Source of the DNA: Leptospira montravelensis
GTDB lineage: Bacteria > Spirochaetota > Leptospiria > Leptospirales > Leptospiraceae
Length of the DNA stretch: 64,000 nt
Assembly: GCF_004770045.1 (NCBI RefSeq)
Contig: NZ_RQFO01000004.1
Coordinates: forward strand, 310,001-374,000
Direction: 5' to 3'
How positions within the stretch are numbered: the stretch's first letter is position 1; each line of letters begins with the position of its first letter. This document shows, one piece after another, positions 24,778 to 34,660 of the stretch. The notes beneath the pieces are model-generated. The model searched no databases and was not told where the DNA came from. It saw only the letters and a program-made list of their open reading frames with translations. Made by a program: the position numbers and the translations under genes.

Positions 24778-26119
24778 CGATAAGACTGGCAATGGTTCCA
24801 TAGAAGTGACTTGTCATATCGTCACCGTATATTTCCAAAATTAGCCAGGTGACAATTCCCACAAAAAGAGAAAAGATGGCAGACCTTTCGTCTGCTTTTT
24901 GACTCATTAACCCAAATACCATTGGAATAAATAAAGTCACAAGAGAAATTCCCCCAGAATCTTCTACCAATGCATAAATAGAGGGTTTTCCTACTGCTAA
25001 CAAAAAGGAAATCCCTGCAATGATAAGAACCGAAGTTCTAGAAAGTAAAAGGAGCTTTTTATCATCCATATTATTAAATGCGTATTTTAGAATATTCTCA
25101 GATAATATAGAAGAAGGTGCAAGGATAGCACCAGAGGCTGTGGAAAGAATGGCTGATATCAATGCAGAAAAAAATAATACTTGGATCCAAGGACTAGAAA
25201 ACTTAGAAATCATAGTAGGAATCAGAAGTTGTCCAGTATCCGAATTTAAATCAAAATCTGGAAGTAAACTTTTGGCATGGAGTCCCAAAAATAAAGGAAT
25301 CAATGCAAATAGTAAATAGAAAATCGAAGATAAGTAAGAGGCTGTGATGGCTACTTTTTCTGATTTAGCTGACATCACTCTTTGGAATATATCTTGTTGG
25401 GGTAAAGAACCAAATCCTACCACCATCCAAGCAGATAAATACAAAGTCCAAGCATGAAAATTAGATTCTGGAAAAAATCGAAAAAACCCATCCGGTTTTT
25501 CTTGGATGGAGGTCCAAATGGGTTTTACTTCATTTAACTCAAATAATACGATGACAAGTCCAACAACAATGGAAATGGACTGAAAAAAATCTGTTAAGGA
25601 AACTGACCACATTCCTCCTAGATAAGTATAAAATACAACAAGCAAGGCACCAATCACAATCGCTGTGAATTGGTTGATTCCAAAAAGAATTTGAACCATA
25701 ATGCCTAGGGCCACAAATTGTGCAGCCACCCAGCCAAAATAAGAAAATATCAAGCAAATCCCAGCAATAAACTCCATCTTTTTTCCATAACGGTTTCTAT
25801 AGAAGTCACCAAAGGTAAGAATTTGCATTCGGTAAAGATACTTAGCAAATATAAGTCCTAATAAAAAAAGACAAAGAGCTCCACCAAACGGATCTTGGAT
25901 GACAGATAAAAATCCTCCTTTGGCAAATTCTACAGAAGAACCAAGGATAGTTTCACTTCCAAACCAAGTTGCAAAAAGAGCAGCAGTGGAAATCGGGAGG
26001 GGAAGGCTTCTTCCCGCTAAAATAAAGTCTTTTGAATTCTTAACTTTTTTGGCTGCATAAACACCAATGGCAATCGTTATGAATAGGTAACCAACAATGA
26101 ATACTGCTTGGAAACTCAT
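24719..26119 (-). CDS. Sodium:solute symporter (SSS family)
   Basis: 466 residues with about 13 membrane segments. SSS features are the early [22 protein letters not shown] segment (residues about 36-57), the [15 protein letters not shown] loop and the [14 protein letters not shown] helix. This resembles the bacterial pantothenate/proline-like branch, but the substrate cannot be assigned. It imports a small organic solute with Na+ across the inner membrane. The gene is followed upstream on the strand by xseB with only three bases between, so it is the last gene of the lipoprotein/AI-2E/xseA/xseB run. The 3' end overlaps ddl by 59 bases. Confidence 0.9.
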   Translation of the reverse strand: MSFQAVFIVGYLFITIAIGVYAAKKVKNSKDFILAGRSLPLPISTAALFATWFGSETILGSSVEFAKGGFLSVIQDPFGGALCLFLLGLIFAKYLYRMQILTFGDFYRNRYGKKMEFIAGICLIFSYFGWVAAQFVALGIMVQILFGINQFTAIVIGALLVVFYTYLGGMWSVSLTDFFQSISIVVGLVIVLFELNEVKPIWTSIQEKPDGFFRFFPESNFHAWTLYLSAWMVVGFGSLPQQDIFQRVMSAKSEKVAITASYLSSIFYLLFALIPLFLGLHAKSLLPDFDLNSDTGQLLIPTMISKFSSPWIQVLFFSALISAILSTASGAILAPSSILSENILKYAFNNMDDKKLLLLSRTSVLIIAGISFLLAVGKPSIYALVEDSGGISLVTLFIPMVFGLMSQKADERSAIFSLFVGIVTWLILEIYGDDMTSHFYGTIASLIAILVGMYFFPKKAQDSITR

Positions 26120-26122
26120 TCT

Positions 26123-26398
26123 TTAAAATAGATCTTCTTCCACGGGTATTGAAGGTGTATCATCCTTCTTTTTTTTGACAGTTGCTTTTACGGTTTCACC
26201 ACTAGGTGCTTTTGATAAAAATTCAATTTTTGCTTCCGCATCTACAAGTCTTTCGGAACATACTTTTTTTAATTCTATCCCACGTTCGTAAGCGCTAATG
26301 GAATCTTCTAACGAAAGAGTACCTCTTTCTAATTTTTCAGCAATGTCTTCTAATTCGCGAAGTGCTTCTTCGAAGCTAACTGTTTTTTTCTCTGCCAT
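26123..26398 (-). CDS. xseB: Exodeoxyribonuclease VII small subunit
   Basis: 91 residues. The segment SFEEALRELEDIAEKLERG, followed by LSLEDSISAYERGIEL, is the XseB signature of two helices. Several copies coat one XseA subunit; the enzyme cuts single-stranded DNA from both ends. The tail (about 70-91) is charged and probably disordered. It follows xseA by nine bases and is part of the same transcript. Confidence 0.95.
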   Translation of the reverse strand: MAEKKTVSFEEALRELEDIAEKLERGTLSLEDSISAYERGIELKKVCSERLVDAEAKIEFLSKAPSGETVKATVKKKKDDTPSIPVEEDLF

Positions 26399-26407
26399 TT
26401 TGAATTC

Positions 26408-27685
26408 CTAAATTTTTTCTTTTACTTCAACTAGAAGTTTTCCGTCAGTGAGGGTTACTTCTAAACTTTCATTTTTTGAAACTTTTTGAATGGATGATAT
26501 AACTTGTTTGTTTTGATTCATTAAAACGGAATAACCACGTTTTAATGTACCAAGTGGCGAAAAATGATCTAACCTTTGTTCGGCGAGTGTGAATTTATTG
26601 TGGATTCTTTCTAAATAAGATTTCCAGTTCTGAGAAAAATAATCAAATTTTTGGAATTCACTTTGTTTACGAACTAAATAGTTTTTTCCAAGTAAAGAAA
26701 TCTTTGTCATAAGTTCATCCAACTGTGTGGATCTGGATTCTATCATAGTTTTTGGATTTTGGAAAACAGGCCTTGTGGAAACACCCATCCATTTTTCCTT
26801 TCCCACTCGAATGACATTGGTTAATGCTGATTTTAACCTATCTTCCATTTCATCGAGTCGAATGAGAGTATCCGAAACATTGGGAATGGCAAGTTTTGCC
26901 GCAGCAGTAGGGGTTGGGGTAGTTGCATCTGCCGCAAGGTCTGTAAGCACACGATCAATTTCATGACCCACAGCAGAAATAATAGGAATTCGGGAGTTAT
27001 AGTACGCCATCACCACTGCTTCTTGGTTGAAGGCCATTAAATCTTCAAAGGAACCACCGCCTCGTCCTGCAATGATCACATCTACTTCCCATTTCGGATC
27101 GTTGATTTCTCTAATGGCTTCTATGATTGAAGATTCTGCTCCATCTCCTTGTACTAAACAGGGAGATACTAAAATTTGAATGGAAGGATTTAGGTCTGTT
27201 GCAATGCGAATGATATCTTCGACTGCCGCTCCCTTGGGAGAGGTAACAATGCCCAGTCGTTTAGGAAATTTAGGTAGCGGACGTTTGTGTGTGGGATCAA
27301 AAATTCCTTTGTCGAGTAAGGCTTTTTTTAATTTTTCAATTTTGAGAAGGATGTCTCCCTCTCCAATCTCTTCAATTTTTTGAACCGTTAAACTGTAATA
27401 ACCACCTGGTTCATAAACAGAAATCGACCCATAAACTAAAATTTCCATTCCATTACGAAGCGGTGTTCCCTTATAATTTTTGGCTTGGAAGGAAAAGAAG
27501 GCGCATTTAATGACACTCGTGGTATCTTTGAGTGAAAAGTAAATATGACCAGAACTATTGGTTTGGGAATGATTGGAAATTTCCCCTCGCACCCAAATGT
27601 TTTTAAATTCAGTTGAGTCTTGGAGTTTTGCTTTGATGAGGCGGTTCACCTCACTGACACTGAGAGAGGAGTCTACAAGTTCCAT
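26408..27685 (-). CDS. xseA: Exodeoxyribonuclease VII large subunit
   Basis: 425 residues, near the usual 400-450. The N-terminal OB fold (about 1-105: VRGEISNHSQTNSSGHIYFSLKD) binds single-stranded DNA. The catalytic domain carries PKRLGIVTSPKGAAVEDI, IIAGRGGGSFEDLMAFN and ISAVGHEIDRVLTDLAAD, all conserved in XseA, then a coiled-coil C-terminal part that binds XseB. It begins directly after the stop of the AI-2E family gene. No internal disruption was noticed. Confidence 0.95.
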   Translation of the reverse strand: MELVDSSLSVSEVNRLIKAKLQDSTEFKNIWVRGEISNHSQTNSSGHIYFSLKDTTSVIKCAFFSFQAKNYKGTPLRNGMEILVYGSISVYEPGGYYSLTVQKIEEIGEGDILLKIEKLKKALLDKGIFDPTHKRPLPKFPKRLGIVTSPKGAAVEDIIRIATDLNPSIQILVSPCLVQGDGAESSIIEAIREINDPKWEVDVIIAGRGGGSFEDLMAFNQEAVVMAYYNSRIPIISAVGHEIDRVLTDLAADATTPTPTAAAKLAIPNVSDTLIRLDEMEDRLKSALTNVIRVGKEKWMGVSTRPVFQNPKTMIESRSTQLDELMTKISLLGKNYLVRKQSEFQKFDYFSQNWKSYLERIHNKFTLAEQRLDHFSPLGTLKRGYSVLMNQNKQVISSIQKVSKNESLEVTLTDGKLLVEVKEKI

Positions 27686-28795
27686 TTATAGATTTTGAAA
27701 CCGTGTCTCTCTAAAGATTTTCCAAAAATCCCACAGGATTATGACAAGTGTTAAAGCCATTGGACCGATGATGATCCCAGCTACACCAAACTCTTGTAAA
27801 CCGCCAATCAGGGATAAAAAGATTAAAAATGGATGTGTTTTTAATTTTTTATCTAAAATTTTAGGTTTAACTAAGTTTTCTAAAATCAAATAACTTGCCC
27901 CACCTGCGATCATAAATAGAATACTGCCAGTCCAATTTTCCTGTACAAGTCCAATATATAATCCAATGGGTAACCATACAACAGAGGTTCCGACCACAGG
28001 GATTAAAGAAAAAATTGTGGCAATGCTAGAAAGTAAAAATTTATTCGAAACGGAAGTGAAAAGTAACAAAACATAAATTAGGGCACCCTGGAGTAGAGAA
28101 ATAAAAAGATTTCCCATCATTACAGTTCGAATGGCTTCTTCAATCCTTCTTCCTAATCGTTCTTCAATTTCTGTTGGAAATGGTAACAAAACAAAAAGTG
28201 CATGTTCCATCCGACTTCCTTCTTTATACAAAAAGAAAAGTAAAATAAAGGTAAAAAATGCATTGAAGATGATGGCACCAGGAACTTCAAATGACCCAAG
28301 TAAAAATCCGGATGAGTTTTTTAATAAACTATAAATAGAATCCAAGTTCAATATATCCATGTGTTGACCAACATATTCCCGATACATCAAGGGAAGTTTG
28401 ATCCAGAAAAATTCATTCTCTGTAAAAAAATCTGTTAACATCGGACTGTTTAATAACAATGCCACAATCGATTCTTCTGTGAGTTGGTTTCTAATATAAC
28501 TAACCAAATTTAAAGATTCTCTAATTAATGTTGATACAATCAGATACGAAGGAATAAAAACTCCGGCAAGCATTAAGATTACCATAATGTAAGGGGAGAG
28601 ACCATGAAATTTGATACCTAAAACATTCTTTAGTTTTTTGTGTGTTTTCCTAGTCGTAAGATAAAATAATAAAGCAAGGAAACTTGCCCATAGAAATGGT
28701 TTGAATACAAAAAATAAAGTAAAACAAGTCCCAATAAATATGGCACTGAGTAAAAGATAAACTATGATTTCGTTTTTATTCTTTATCCAATTCAT
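27686..28795 (-). CDS. AI-2E family (PerM/TqsA-like) membrane transporter
   Basis: 369 residues with about eight membrane segments: two N-terminal (LLSAIFIGTCFTLFFVFK), a large soluble loop, then a cluster with LLQGALIYVLL, SLIPVVGTSVVWLP and GIIIGPMALTLV that marks the AI-2 exporter superfamily (PF01594). Members move autoinducer-2 or Na+/H+; none of this can be assigned here, and AI-2 is not implied. The stop touches the xseA start with no gap, and the upstream lipoprotein gene ends two bases before its ATG. Confidence 0.87.
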   Translation of the reverse strand: MNWIKNKNEIIVYLLLSAIFIGTCFTLFFVFKPFLWASFLALLFYLTTRKTHKKLKNVLGIKFHGLSPYIMVILMLAGVFIPSYLIVSTLIRESLNLVSYIRNQLTEESIVALLLNSPMLTDFFTENEFFWIKLPLMYREYVGQHMDILNLDSIYSLLKNSSGFLLGSFEVPGAIIFNAFFTFILLFFLYKEGSRMEHALFVLLPFPTEIEERLGRRIEEAIRTVMMGNLFISLLQGALIYVLLLFTSVSNKFLLSSIATIFSLIPVVGTSVVWLPIGLYIGLVQENWTGSILFMIAGGASYLILENLVKPKILDKKLKTHPFLIFLSLIGGLQEFGVAGIIIGPMALTLVIILWDFWKIFRETRFQNL

Positions 28796-28797
28796 AA

Positions 28798-29229
28798 TTA
28801 ATAACTGGAATGTTTTTTAAAATAAAAACGAATATAACTTTTGGAAGTGCCACTATCTGAAACGGTAATGGAAAGAGATTTTTTGATAAATCCTTCCAAT
28901 AAATAGGATACTTCTCCATTTTTTTCAGTTTGATCAATTAGTTTCCAATCCCCTTGTGCCGCTCTCGTTTCGATTCGTTTGCGAATGTTTTCTAAACTTT
29001 CCTCCGATTCCATTAGTAAACTTGCTTCTTTAGTATGAATGTGGCTAGTTTTGAATTCACTGGATTGTAAAAACTTTGGATTTTCTGGAAAGAAGGACTG
29101 AGGAAATGCAGGTGGCGCATTTGTAGGATTTCTAGAAACAATGATTTGATCAAAACGGTAGATTTCTGTTTGGGTCGTGGGAGCACAGGCCGAGAGAATC
29201 AATAGTAAAAATGGTAAAAATCGAAGCAT
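28798..29229 (-). CDS. Small lipoprotein of unknown function
   Basis: 143 residues. The signal PFLLLILSACAP has a clear lipobox with the lipidated Cys about residue 15. The mature part is mixed alpha/beta with no recognised domain: it ends in strands ISVTDSGTSKSYIRFYFKK. The ATG at 29229 is preferred because it gives the normal signal length; a TTG at 29241 is in frame. It is the first gene of the run leading through AI-2E, xseA, xseB and the symporter, and lies head-to-head with the dedA-like gene. Confidence 0.75.
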   Translation of the reverse strand: MLRFLPFLLLILSACAPTTQTEIYRFDQIIVSRNPTNAPPAFPQSFFPENPKFLQSSEFKTSHIHTKEASLLMESEESLENIRKRIETRAAQGDWKLIDQTEKNGEVSYLLEGFIKKSLSITVSDSGTSKSYIRFYFKKHSSY

Positions 29230-29319
29230 TAGGGAAAGCAAATGTGAAACTAGTGATTCCTTCCATTCATTTTTTTAAATCTTTGTTGCCAATAGACAGG
29301 AAGGCATATCTTTTCCTTT

Positions 29320-29955
29320 GTGTTGGATTTTCTGCAGTTTGATACCTTTCTCGGTCGAATTTTGGAGTTACCACCCCTTGTACTTTGGGTATTTTTCTGT
29401 TTTTCCAATTTTTTGGAAAATGTGTTTCCCCCTTGGCCAGGAGATACAGTCACTATTTTTTCAGGATTTCTTTCTTCGAGTCAGGACTCACCCTTATCCC
29501 TTGTTTCCGTGGTTTTGGCTACCTATTTTGGGAACCTTCTTGGGGCCCTTGTGATGTATTTTTTTGGGGAAAGAATCCTCCAATTTCTAAAACGTTCTAA
29601 GTTTCCATTTTTATCAGCGCTTTACCAGGAAGAAAACTTACAGAAGACACTCGTTTGGTTTCGAAAGCATGAGATCGTTGTTGTTTTACTCTCCCGATTT
29701 TCCGCAGGAATTCGTTTCTTTGTCTCGATTGTAGCGGGAATGAGTAAAATGAACATCATTAAATTTGTATTATTGTATTCGATTGCCATTTCCCTTTGGT
29801 GTGGGATTCTTCTTTTGGGCGGTTCTTTGTTAGGATCTAACTGGAACCAAATCGTTGTTATGTTATCTTACTATAATCGAGTGATTGGCCTCGTGATTTT
29901 GTGTTTTATTTTATACTTTTTATACAAATTAAGAAGAAAAGAAATACAAAGTTGA
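29320..29955 (+). CDS. DedA-family membrane protein
   Basis: 211 residues. The DedA/SNARE-associated domain shows FLENVFPPWPGDTVTIFSGFL near the N-terminus, the re-entrant GNLLGALVMYFFGERI region and the conserved SRFSAGIRFFVSIVAGMSKMN. DedA proteins are undecaprenyl-phosphate or phospholipid flippases and some keep the proton-motive force. The start is a GTG (or the TTG next to it); the only purine-rich SD candidate is rather distant. The stop lies 32 bases before the SpoIIE gene. Confidence 0.9.
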   Translation: MLDFLQFDTFLGRILELPPLVLWVFFCFSNFLENVFPPWPGDTVTIFSGFLSSSQDSPLSLVSVVLATYFGNLLGALVMYFFGERILQFLKRSKFPFLSALYQEENLQKTLVWFRKHEIVVVLLSRFSAGIRFFVSIVAGMSKMNIIKFVLLYSIAISLWCGILLLGGSLLGSNWNQIVVMLSYYNRVIGLVILCFILYFLYKLRRKEIQS

Positions 29956-29987
29956 CATGATTTCTTTATCTGTTAGGGTTTTCACCC

Positions 29988-32900
29988 ATGAACTCTTGGG
30001 GAAATATAGCGTTTGATTTTTATACATTCGGCTCGCTTGTCGGTGTTATTTTTACTTTTTACAATGCACAATTTTTTTTAACGGTGAAAGAAAAATCGGA
30101 AGCTACCTACCAGTTAGGTATGGGCACTCTCTGGCTTGGCTTATTTCATTTTGCTTACCTGATCAATTTTTCCTTTATGGGGCCATCTTCGGCTTATTTG
30201 CGTTGGCTTGTCATTATCGGTGCTATGGCAGGAGCCACTTATCTAACTAGCTTTTTCTTAAGTTATCCAGAAGTCTATTTTCCCCGGCTTAAAAAATATT
30301 TATTTCTAATAATGACCTCGATAGTCGTCACAGTTACCGGATATTTCGTTTATATTAGTTTAACTGCTGGTAGGTTATTCTTTTTTAGCGGACACTATTG
30401 GGATTTTCCTGTGCCCATATTTTATAAAGTGTATGCAATCATAGTTTTAGTATTTTTTCTTATTTTTTCTTTGGTTGCGATAATTCAGATATTTAAAATG
30501 CCTAAAGAATCTAGGTTTGCTTCCGCAAGTATTCTCATAGCATTTATTCTTGTCACCATCATCCCAGGAATTATGAATGCTCAGTCCAGAGACGGTGCTA
30601 TTGGAAGAGGTATCTACCAAACGATTACGGATCTTCTACTTGTAGTTGGACTTTTTGTTGCCAATGTAGTATATATTAACAACACAAAGGATAAAACTAC
30701 CATTATATCTCGAATAATTGGGATATCTCTCGCCTCATTTTTGTTAGTATTACAACTTGTTGCATATTCTGTGATCCAACAATCAGAAGCTAATTATGAT
30801 ATGGTGCATACAGCCAGAGCAAAAAACTATATTGCTGGGTTAGAAACAGATCAGGTTCCAAGTTTTCATTACACCTATGATACCAGTCTAAAAGAGTTTG
30901 TTCGAAAAAAGGGCTTTGAATCTACTTCTGTAGATCCAAAACATTATGAGTCAGAATATTGGAATTATTGGGCTTTGGAAACGATTCTTTCTTTTAAAGG
31001 AAAGAATGATTGGAAAGAAAATACGTTTCTTTTACTTTCTAAACTTCCAGAAACTAGCAAAGGTTATTCTGCGGAAATAGAACGACTTCTTAGTTTGGAT
31101 ACAATGAATAGCCCCGAGGCATTGATTCATGAATTAGAGTCCGAAAAAAGGAAAATTCTTTATACTAGAAACAAACTAAGAGAAATACAAACGAAAAAAT
31201 TTTCAGAAAATGCTTCTTCATTCGTATCAAAGAAAGAAGGACCTCTTTCCGGTTTTTACGGTGCAGCTCGTGCAGTATTAGAGACGAACCTAACGGAAGA
31301 AAAAAAGTTCGAAATTCTAGATCAAATGTTTTCACCTATGCCAAATCATGGAGACCGGAACTACAGGGGTCGTGTCAAATTTGCGGAAAATAATCCCGAT
31401 CATTCGTTTTATGTAAGTTATCTGGTCGTGGATAAAAAAAATGGCCTGATCCATGAAGTGGGATATCCTTATTTGGATTATAGGGAGTTCCAACACGAAG
31501 TTACTCTTCCTTGGATTATTGGTGTGCTTTCTTTAGCAGTTCTTGTGATTTTCGGCTATCGATTGTTCTTTCTTATTGCCTTAATTCGACCTATTGAACA
31601 AATCATCGAAGGTTTAACCGAAGTAAATTCTGGAAACTTAGAATACCGACTGACGGTTCATGTAGAAGATGATATTGGATTTATGGCAAGGTCTTTCAAT
31701 CGGATGGTTCGTTCGATTCAAGCTGCCAGAAAAAAACTACAACAGTATGCAGAACAGTTAGAGGTTAAAGTACAAGAAAGAACAAAGGAGTTAGAAAATA
31801 CCTTAAAAGAAGTCCAGTCACTGAAACACCAACAAGATGGTGATTACTTCTTAACATCTCTTCTTCTTCAGCCGTTCCATGCCAATCATGCAAATCACGA
31901 TAATGTGCAAGTTGACTTTCTATTGGAACAAAAGAAAAAATTTACCTTTCGCCAATATGAAAAAGAAATCGGTGGGGATTTAAATATCGCAAACCAAATT
32001 TTTTTAAACAACCGGTCATACACTGTGTTTCTAAATGCTGATGCGATGGGTAAGTCGATGCAGGGGGCAGGGGGAGCGCTTGTCCTTGGTTCAGTTTTTG
32101 AATCGATCATCACAAGAACACAGCTGTTAAGTGAAGCAAGAAATACATACCCGGAACGTTGGATTAAAAATACGTTTTTGGAACTTCATAAAATTTTTGA
32201 AGGTTTTGACGGATCCATGTTAGTTTCTCTTGTTCTTGGCCTGATCGATAATGAAACTGGGTTACTTTATTTTATCAACGCTGAACATCCTTGGATGGTT
32301 CTATACCGGGATGGAATTGCAAGTTTTATTGAAAATGAACTTATGTTTCGAAAACTCGGAACCTCTGGTGTCCAAGGAAATTTATATATTAAAACTTTCC
32401 AATTGGAACCGGGCGACGTTTTGATTGCCGGCTCTGACGGTCGCGATGATTTACTCATCTCTCACACAGCCGAAGGAAAACGAGTCATCAATGAAGATGA
32501 AAGATTATTTCTAACAGTAGTGGAATCGGGAAAAGGGGAACTTGATAAAATTTATGAAGAACTAGCAAGTTACGGATCTCTTACTGACGACTTATCATTG
32601 TTACGTGTTTCTTATATCGAAGAAAAGGAAAGATATAAAATTGAAAAAGAACGGTTAAAAGAGATTCAGGCTCTCCTTTTGAAAGCAAAGGAAGCAAGCG
32701 AATCATCCGATTTACAAGAAGCAGTTGCCTATTTAGAAAAAGCCAATTCTTTGGAAGAGAACATTCCTGAAATTAAAAAGAAATTTATCCAACTCTATTT
32801 GAAACTGAAAGACTATGGAAACGCCAAAAAAATGGCCAAAGACTATAGTTTACTTAGGCCAATGGATACAGAAATTATGTACATCACCGCTTTTTGCGCA

Positions 32901-33137
32901 AGAAAAGTGGCCGATATCAAAACTGCCATTGATTTTGGGGAAAGGGTGCGTCTGCGTGATCCTAACCATGTCAAAAACCTAATCAATTTAGGACAAACCT
33001 ATCTGGCCGACAAAAATCTTTCCCGTGCTGAAAATATCCTAAGTTCTGCTTTGGAATTAGATCCTGAAAATCCTAGTTTGCAAAGGTTACTCGACCACAT
33101 TCGGAAAAAACAAAATAAACAAGATGTTGTGAGTTAG
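29988..33137 (+). CDS. 7TM-HAMP-SpoIIE phosphatase with C-terminal TPRs
   Basis: 1049 residues. Seven or eight N-terminal membrane helices (10-265) form a 7TM sensor module; an extracytoplasmic region follows to about 505, then a membrane helix and HAMP (535-590), a coiled coil, a PP2C/SpoIIE domain (about 640-885) and TPR-like helices (900-1045). The phosphatase keeps DAMG (for DxxG), NAEHP and SDGRDD, but the first metal motif reads GGDLNI where GGDxxD is usual, so one metal-ligand Asp seems absent. It probably dephosphorylates an anti-sigma antagonist or similar partner on sensing an outside signal; no partner gene is adjacent. The ATG is preceded by AGGG. Confidence 0.85.
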   Translation: MNSWGNIAFDFYTFGSLVGVIFTFYNAQFFLTVKEKSEATYQLGMGTLWLGLFHFAYLINFSFMGPSSAYLRWLVIIGAMAGATYLTSFFLSYPEVYFPRLKKYLFLIMTSIVVTVTGYFVYISLTAGRLFFFSGHYWDFPVPIFYKVYAIIVLVFFLIFSLVAIIQIFKMPKESRFASASILIAFILVTIIPGIMNAQSRDGAIGRGIYQTITDLLLVVGLFVANVVYINNTKDKTTIISRIIGISLASFLLVLQLVAYSVIQQSEANYDMVHTARAKNYIAGLETDQVPSFHYTYDTSLKEFVRKKGFESTSVDPKHYESEYWNYWALETILSFKGKNDWKENTFLLLSKLPETSKGYSAEIERLLSLDTMNSPEALIHELESEKRKILYTRNKLREIQTKKFSENASSFVSKKEGPLSGFYGAARAVLETNLTEEKKFEILDQMFSPMPNHGDRNYRGRVKFAENNPDHSFYVSYLVVDKKNGLIHEVGYPYLDYREFQHEVTLPWIIGVLSLAVLVIFGYRLFFLIALIRPIEQIIEGLTEVNSGNLEYRLTVHVEDDIGFMARSFNRMVRSIQAARKKLQQYAEQLEVKVQERTKELENTLKEVQSLKHQQDGDYFLTSLLLQPFHANHANHDNVQVDFLLEQKKKFTFRQYEKEIGGDLNIANQIFLNNRSYTVFLNADAMGKSMQGAGGALVLGSVFESIITRTQLLSEARNTYPERWIKNTFLELHKIFEGFDGSMLVSLVLGLIDNETGLLYFINAEHPWMVLYRDGIASFIENELMFRKLGTSGVQGNLYIKTFQLEPGDVLIAGSDGRDDLLISHTAEGKRVINEDERLFLTVVESGKGELDKIYEELASYGSLTDDLSLLRVSYIEEKERYKIEKERLKEIQALLLKAKEASESSDLQEAVAYLEKANSLEENIPEIKKKFIQLYLKLKDYGNAKKMAKDYSLLRPMDTEIMYITAFCARKVADIKTAIDFGERVRLRDPNHVKNLINLGQTYLADKNLSRAENILSSALELDPENPSLQRLLDHIRKKQNKQDVVS

Positions 33138-33152
33138 AGTCTAAGGTCTACA

Positions 33153-34319
33153 TTGAATGAAACGTTAACGATAAAAATTTCCCAAAGTTTTGGGGACTTT
33201 ACCAAGGAAGAATGGAATCTTTTGGTTCCTCCTGATTCTGTCTTCCAAGAATACGAATTTCTATCGGGGTTAGAAACCGCTGGTTGTATTGGAAATTCGG
33301 ATTGGATGCCTGTGATTTTCTCTGCTTGGCAAGCTGGGATTCTAGTGGGTGTCCTACCTGCCTACCTTCGCCGGGATTCCTATGGGGAATATATTTTTGA
33401 TTTCCAATGGGCCAATGCCTTTCACAGGGCAGGAATACCTTATTACCCGAAACTGACAGTGGCAGTTCCATTTACACCGGTGACGGGTTCTAGGATTTTA
33501 ATTTCCGCCAATTTAAAGGAAGAGGAAAAAGAAAATATAAGTTCCCTGCTTTTACAAACTCTTTTGGAGTATGGAAAGGAAAAAGAAACTTCATCAGTTC
33601 ATATTTTATTTTGTAAAGAGGAAGAACAGAAACGGGGAATTCAAAATTCTTTTGCACCCAGGCTTTCCCATCAATACCACTGGTTTAACAAAGGTTTTGC
33701 GAATTTTGAAGAGTTTTTATCCACTCTTGTCAAAGATCGTAGAAAAACGATCCGCCAGGAAAGGAGAAAAATTTCTGAATCAGGTCTTACCATCCAAACA
33801 CTAACAGGTGATCAAATTACAGAAGAACATGCTCATATTTTTTTCCAGTTTTATCAGGATACTCATTCCAAAAAATGGGGACAGGCCTATTTAAATCGAA
33901 AGTTTTTTATAGAAATGCATCGGAATTTTAGGCATCGTTTGGTGTTAGTATTGGCAAGCGACCATTCGGGCAAACCAGTAGGTGGGAGTTGGAATGTATT
34001 CAGGGATGGGTTTTTATTTGGAAGGTATTGGGGAGCCCTGGAACATATACCCAATCTGCATTTTGAATGTTGTTATTACCGATTGATTGATTTTGCCATA
34101 ACACATAAAATGGAACGAGTCGAAGCAGGCGCACAGGGAGAACATAAATTCCTTAGGGGATATGAAGCGGTTCCTATGTATAGTTTGCATCATATTTACA
34201 ATGAACAAGGCAGGGCAGCCATTGAGTCTTACTTGGAACGTGAGATTATGATGGAGCGGGAAAATATTTCCGCATACAATTCGCAATCTCCTATCAAATC
34301 ACTTAGGGAGGGCAACTGA
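33153..34319 (+). CDS. FemAB-like/peptidoglycan-biosynthesis acyltransferase (PF04339-type)
   Basis: 388 residues with a GNAT/FemAB fold. VKDRRKTIRQERRKI, then GGSWNVFRDGFLFGRYWG and VEAGAQGEHKFLRGYEAVP are signatures of the FemAB-like family often called peptidogalycan biosynthesis/recognition protein. These are thought to transfer aminoacyl groups, but no member of this branch has a proven substrate. It starts with a TTG 15 bases after the SpoIIE gene and its stop overlaps the clpS start (TGATG). Conserved linkage with clpS/clpA hints at aminoacyl transfer to protein N-termini (an N-degron role like Aat/Bpt) rather than to cell wall; this is inference. Confidence 0.82.
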   Translation: MNETLTIKISQSFGDFTKEEWNLLVPPDSVFQEYEFLSGLETAGCIGNSDWMPVIFSAWQAGILVGVLPAYLRRDSYGEYIFDFQWANAFHRAGIPYYPKLTVAVPFTPVTGSRILISANLKEEEKENISSLLLQTLLEYGKEKETSSVHILFCKEEEQKRGIQNSFAPRLSHQYHWFNKGFANFEEFLSTLVKDRRKTIRQERRKISESGLTIQTLTGDQITEEHAHIFFQFYQDTHSKKWGQAYLNRKFFIEMHRNFRHRLVLVLASDHSGKPVGGSWNVFRDGFLFGRYWGALEHIPNLHFECCYYRLIDFAITHKMERVEAGAQGEHKFLRGYEAVPMYSLHHIYNEQGRAAIESYLEREIMMERENISAYNSQSPIKSLREGN

Positions 34320-34660
34320 TGTCAGATCCAAAACGTAAATCTTATACCGATATGAACGTAGAACTTCTCGAAAGAGAAAAACAAAAGAAAAAGCTAAAAA
34401 AACCGGATCGGTATAAAGTCATTCTCATCAATGATGATTACACTCCTCAGGAATTTGTAGTTTTTGTACTAGCCAATGTATTTCGGAAATCAATGGAAGA
34501 ATCTCGTCAAATTATGTGGAAGGCTCATACATCGGGCTCTGCGGTTTGTGGGGTGTATTCATTGGACATTGCTCGGACAAAAGTAGCTGAAGTACATAAA
34601 CTCGCAGATGATGCGGGACATCCATTACAATGCCAATTGGCAAAAGAGGAGGACGAATGA
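34319..34660 (+). CDS. clpS: ATP-dependent Clp protease adaptor ClpS
   Basis: 113 residues. The core YKVILINDDYTPQEFVVFVL, then MWKAHTSGSAVCGVYSLDIAR, matches ClpS, with the NDDYTP Asp-Asp that hold the N-degron amino group. It delivers proteins with destabilising N-terminal residues to ClpA-ClpP. The N-terminal extension (about 1-35) is basic and disordered, longer than in E. coli. The stop overlaps the clpA start as ATGA, so the adaptor and unfoldase are made together. Confidence 0.96.
   Translation: MSDPKRKSYTDMNVELLEREKQKKKLKKPDRYKVILINDDYTPQEFVVFVLANVFRKSMEESRQIMWKAHTSGSAVCGVYSLDIARTKVAEVHKLADDAGHPLQCQLAKEEDE

Noticed and set aside
29952..29957. TTGACA as -35 of a promoter for the SpoIIE gene
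   Set aside because: It overlaps the dedA stop and no acceptable -10 lies 16-18 bases downstream.
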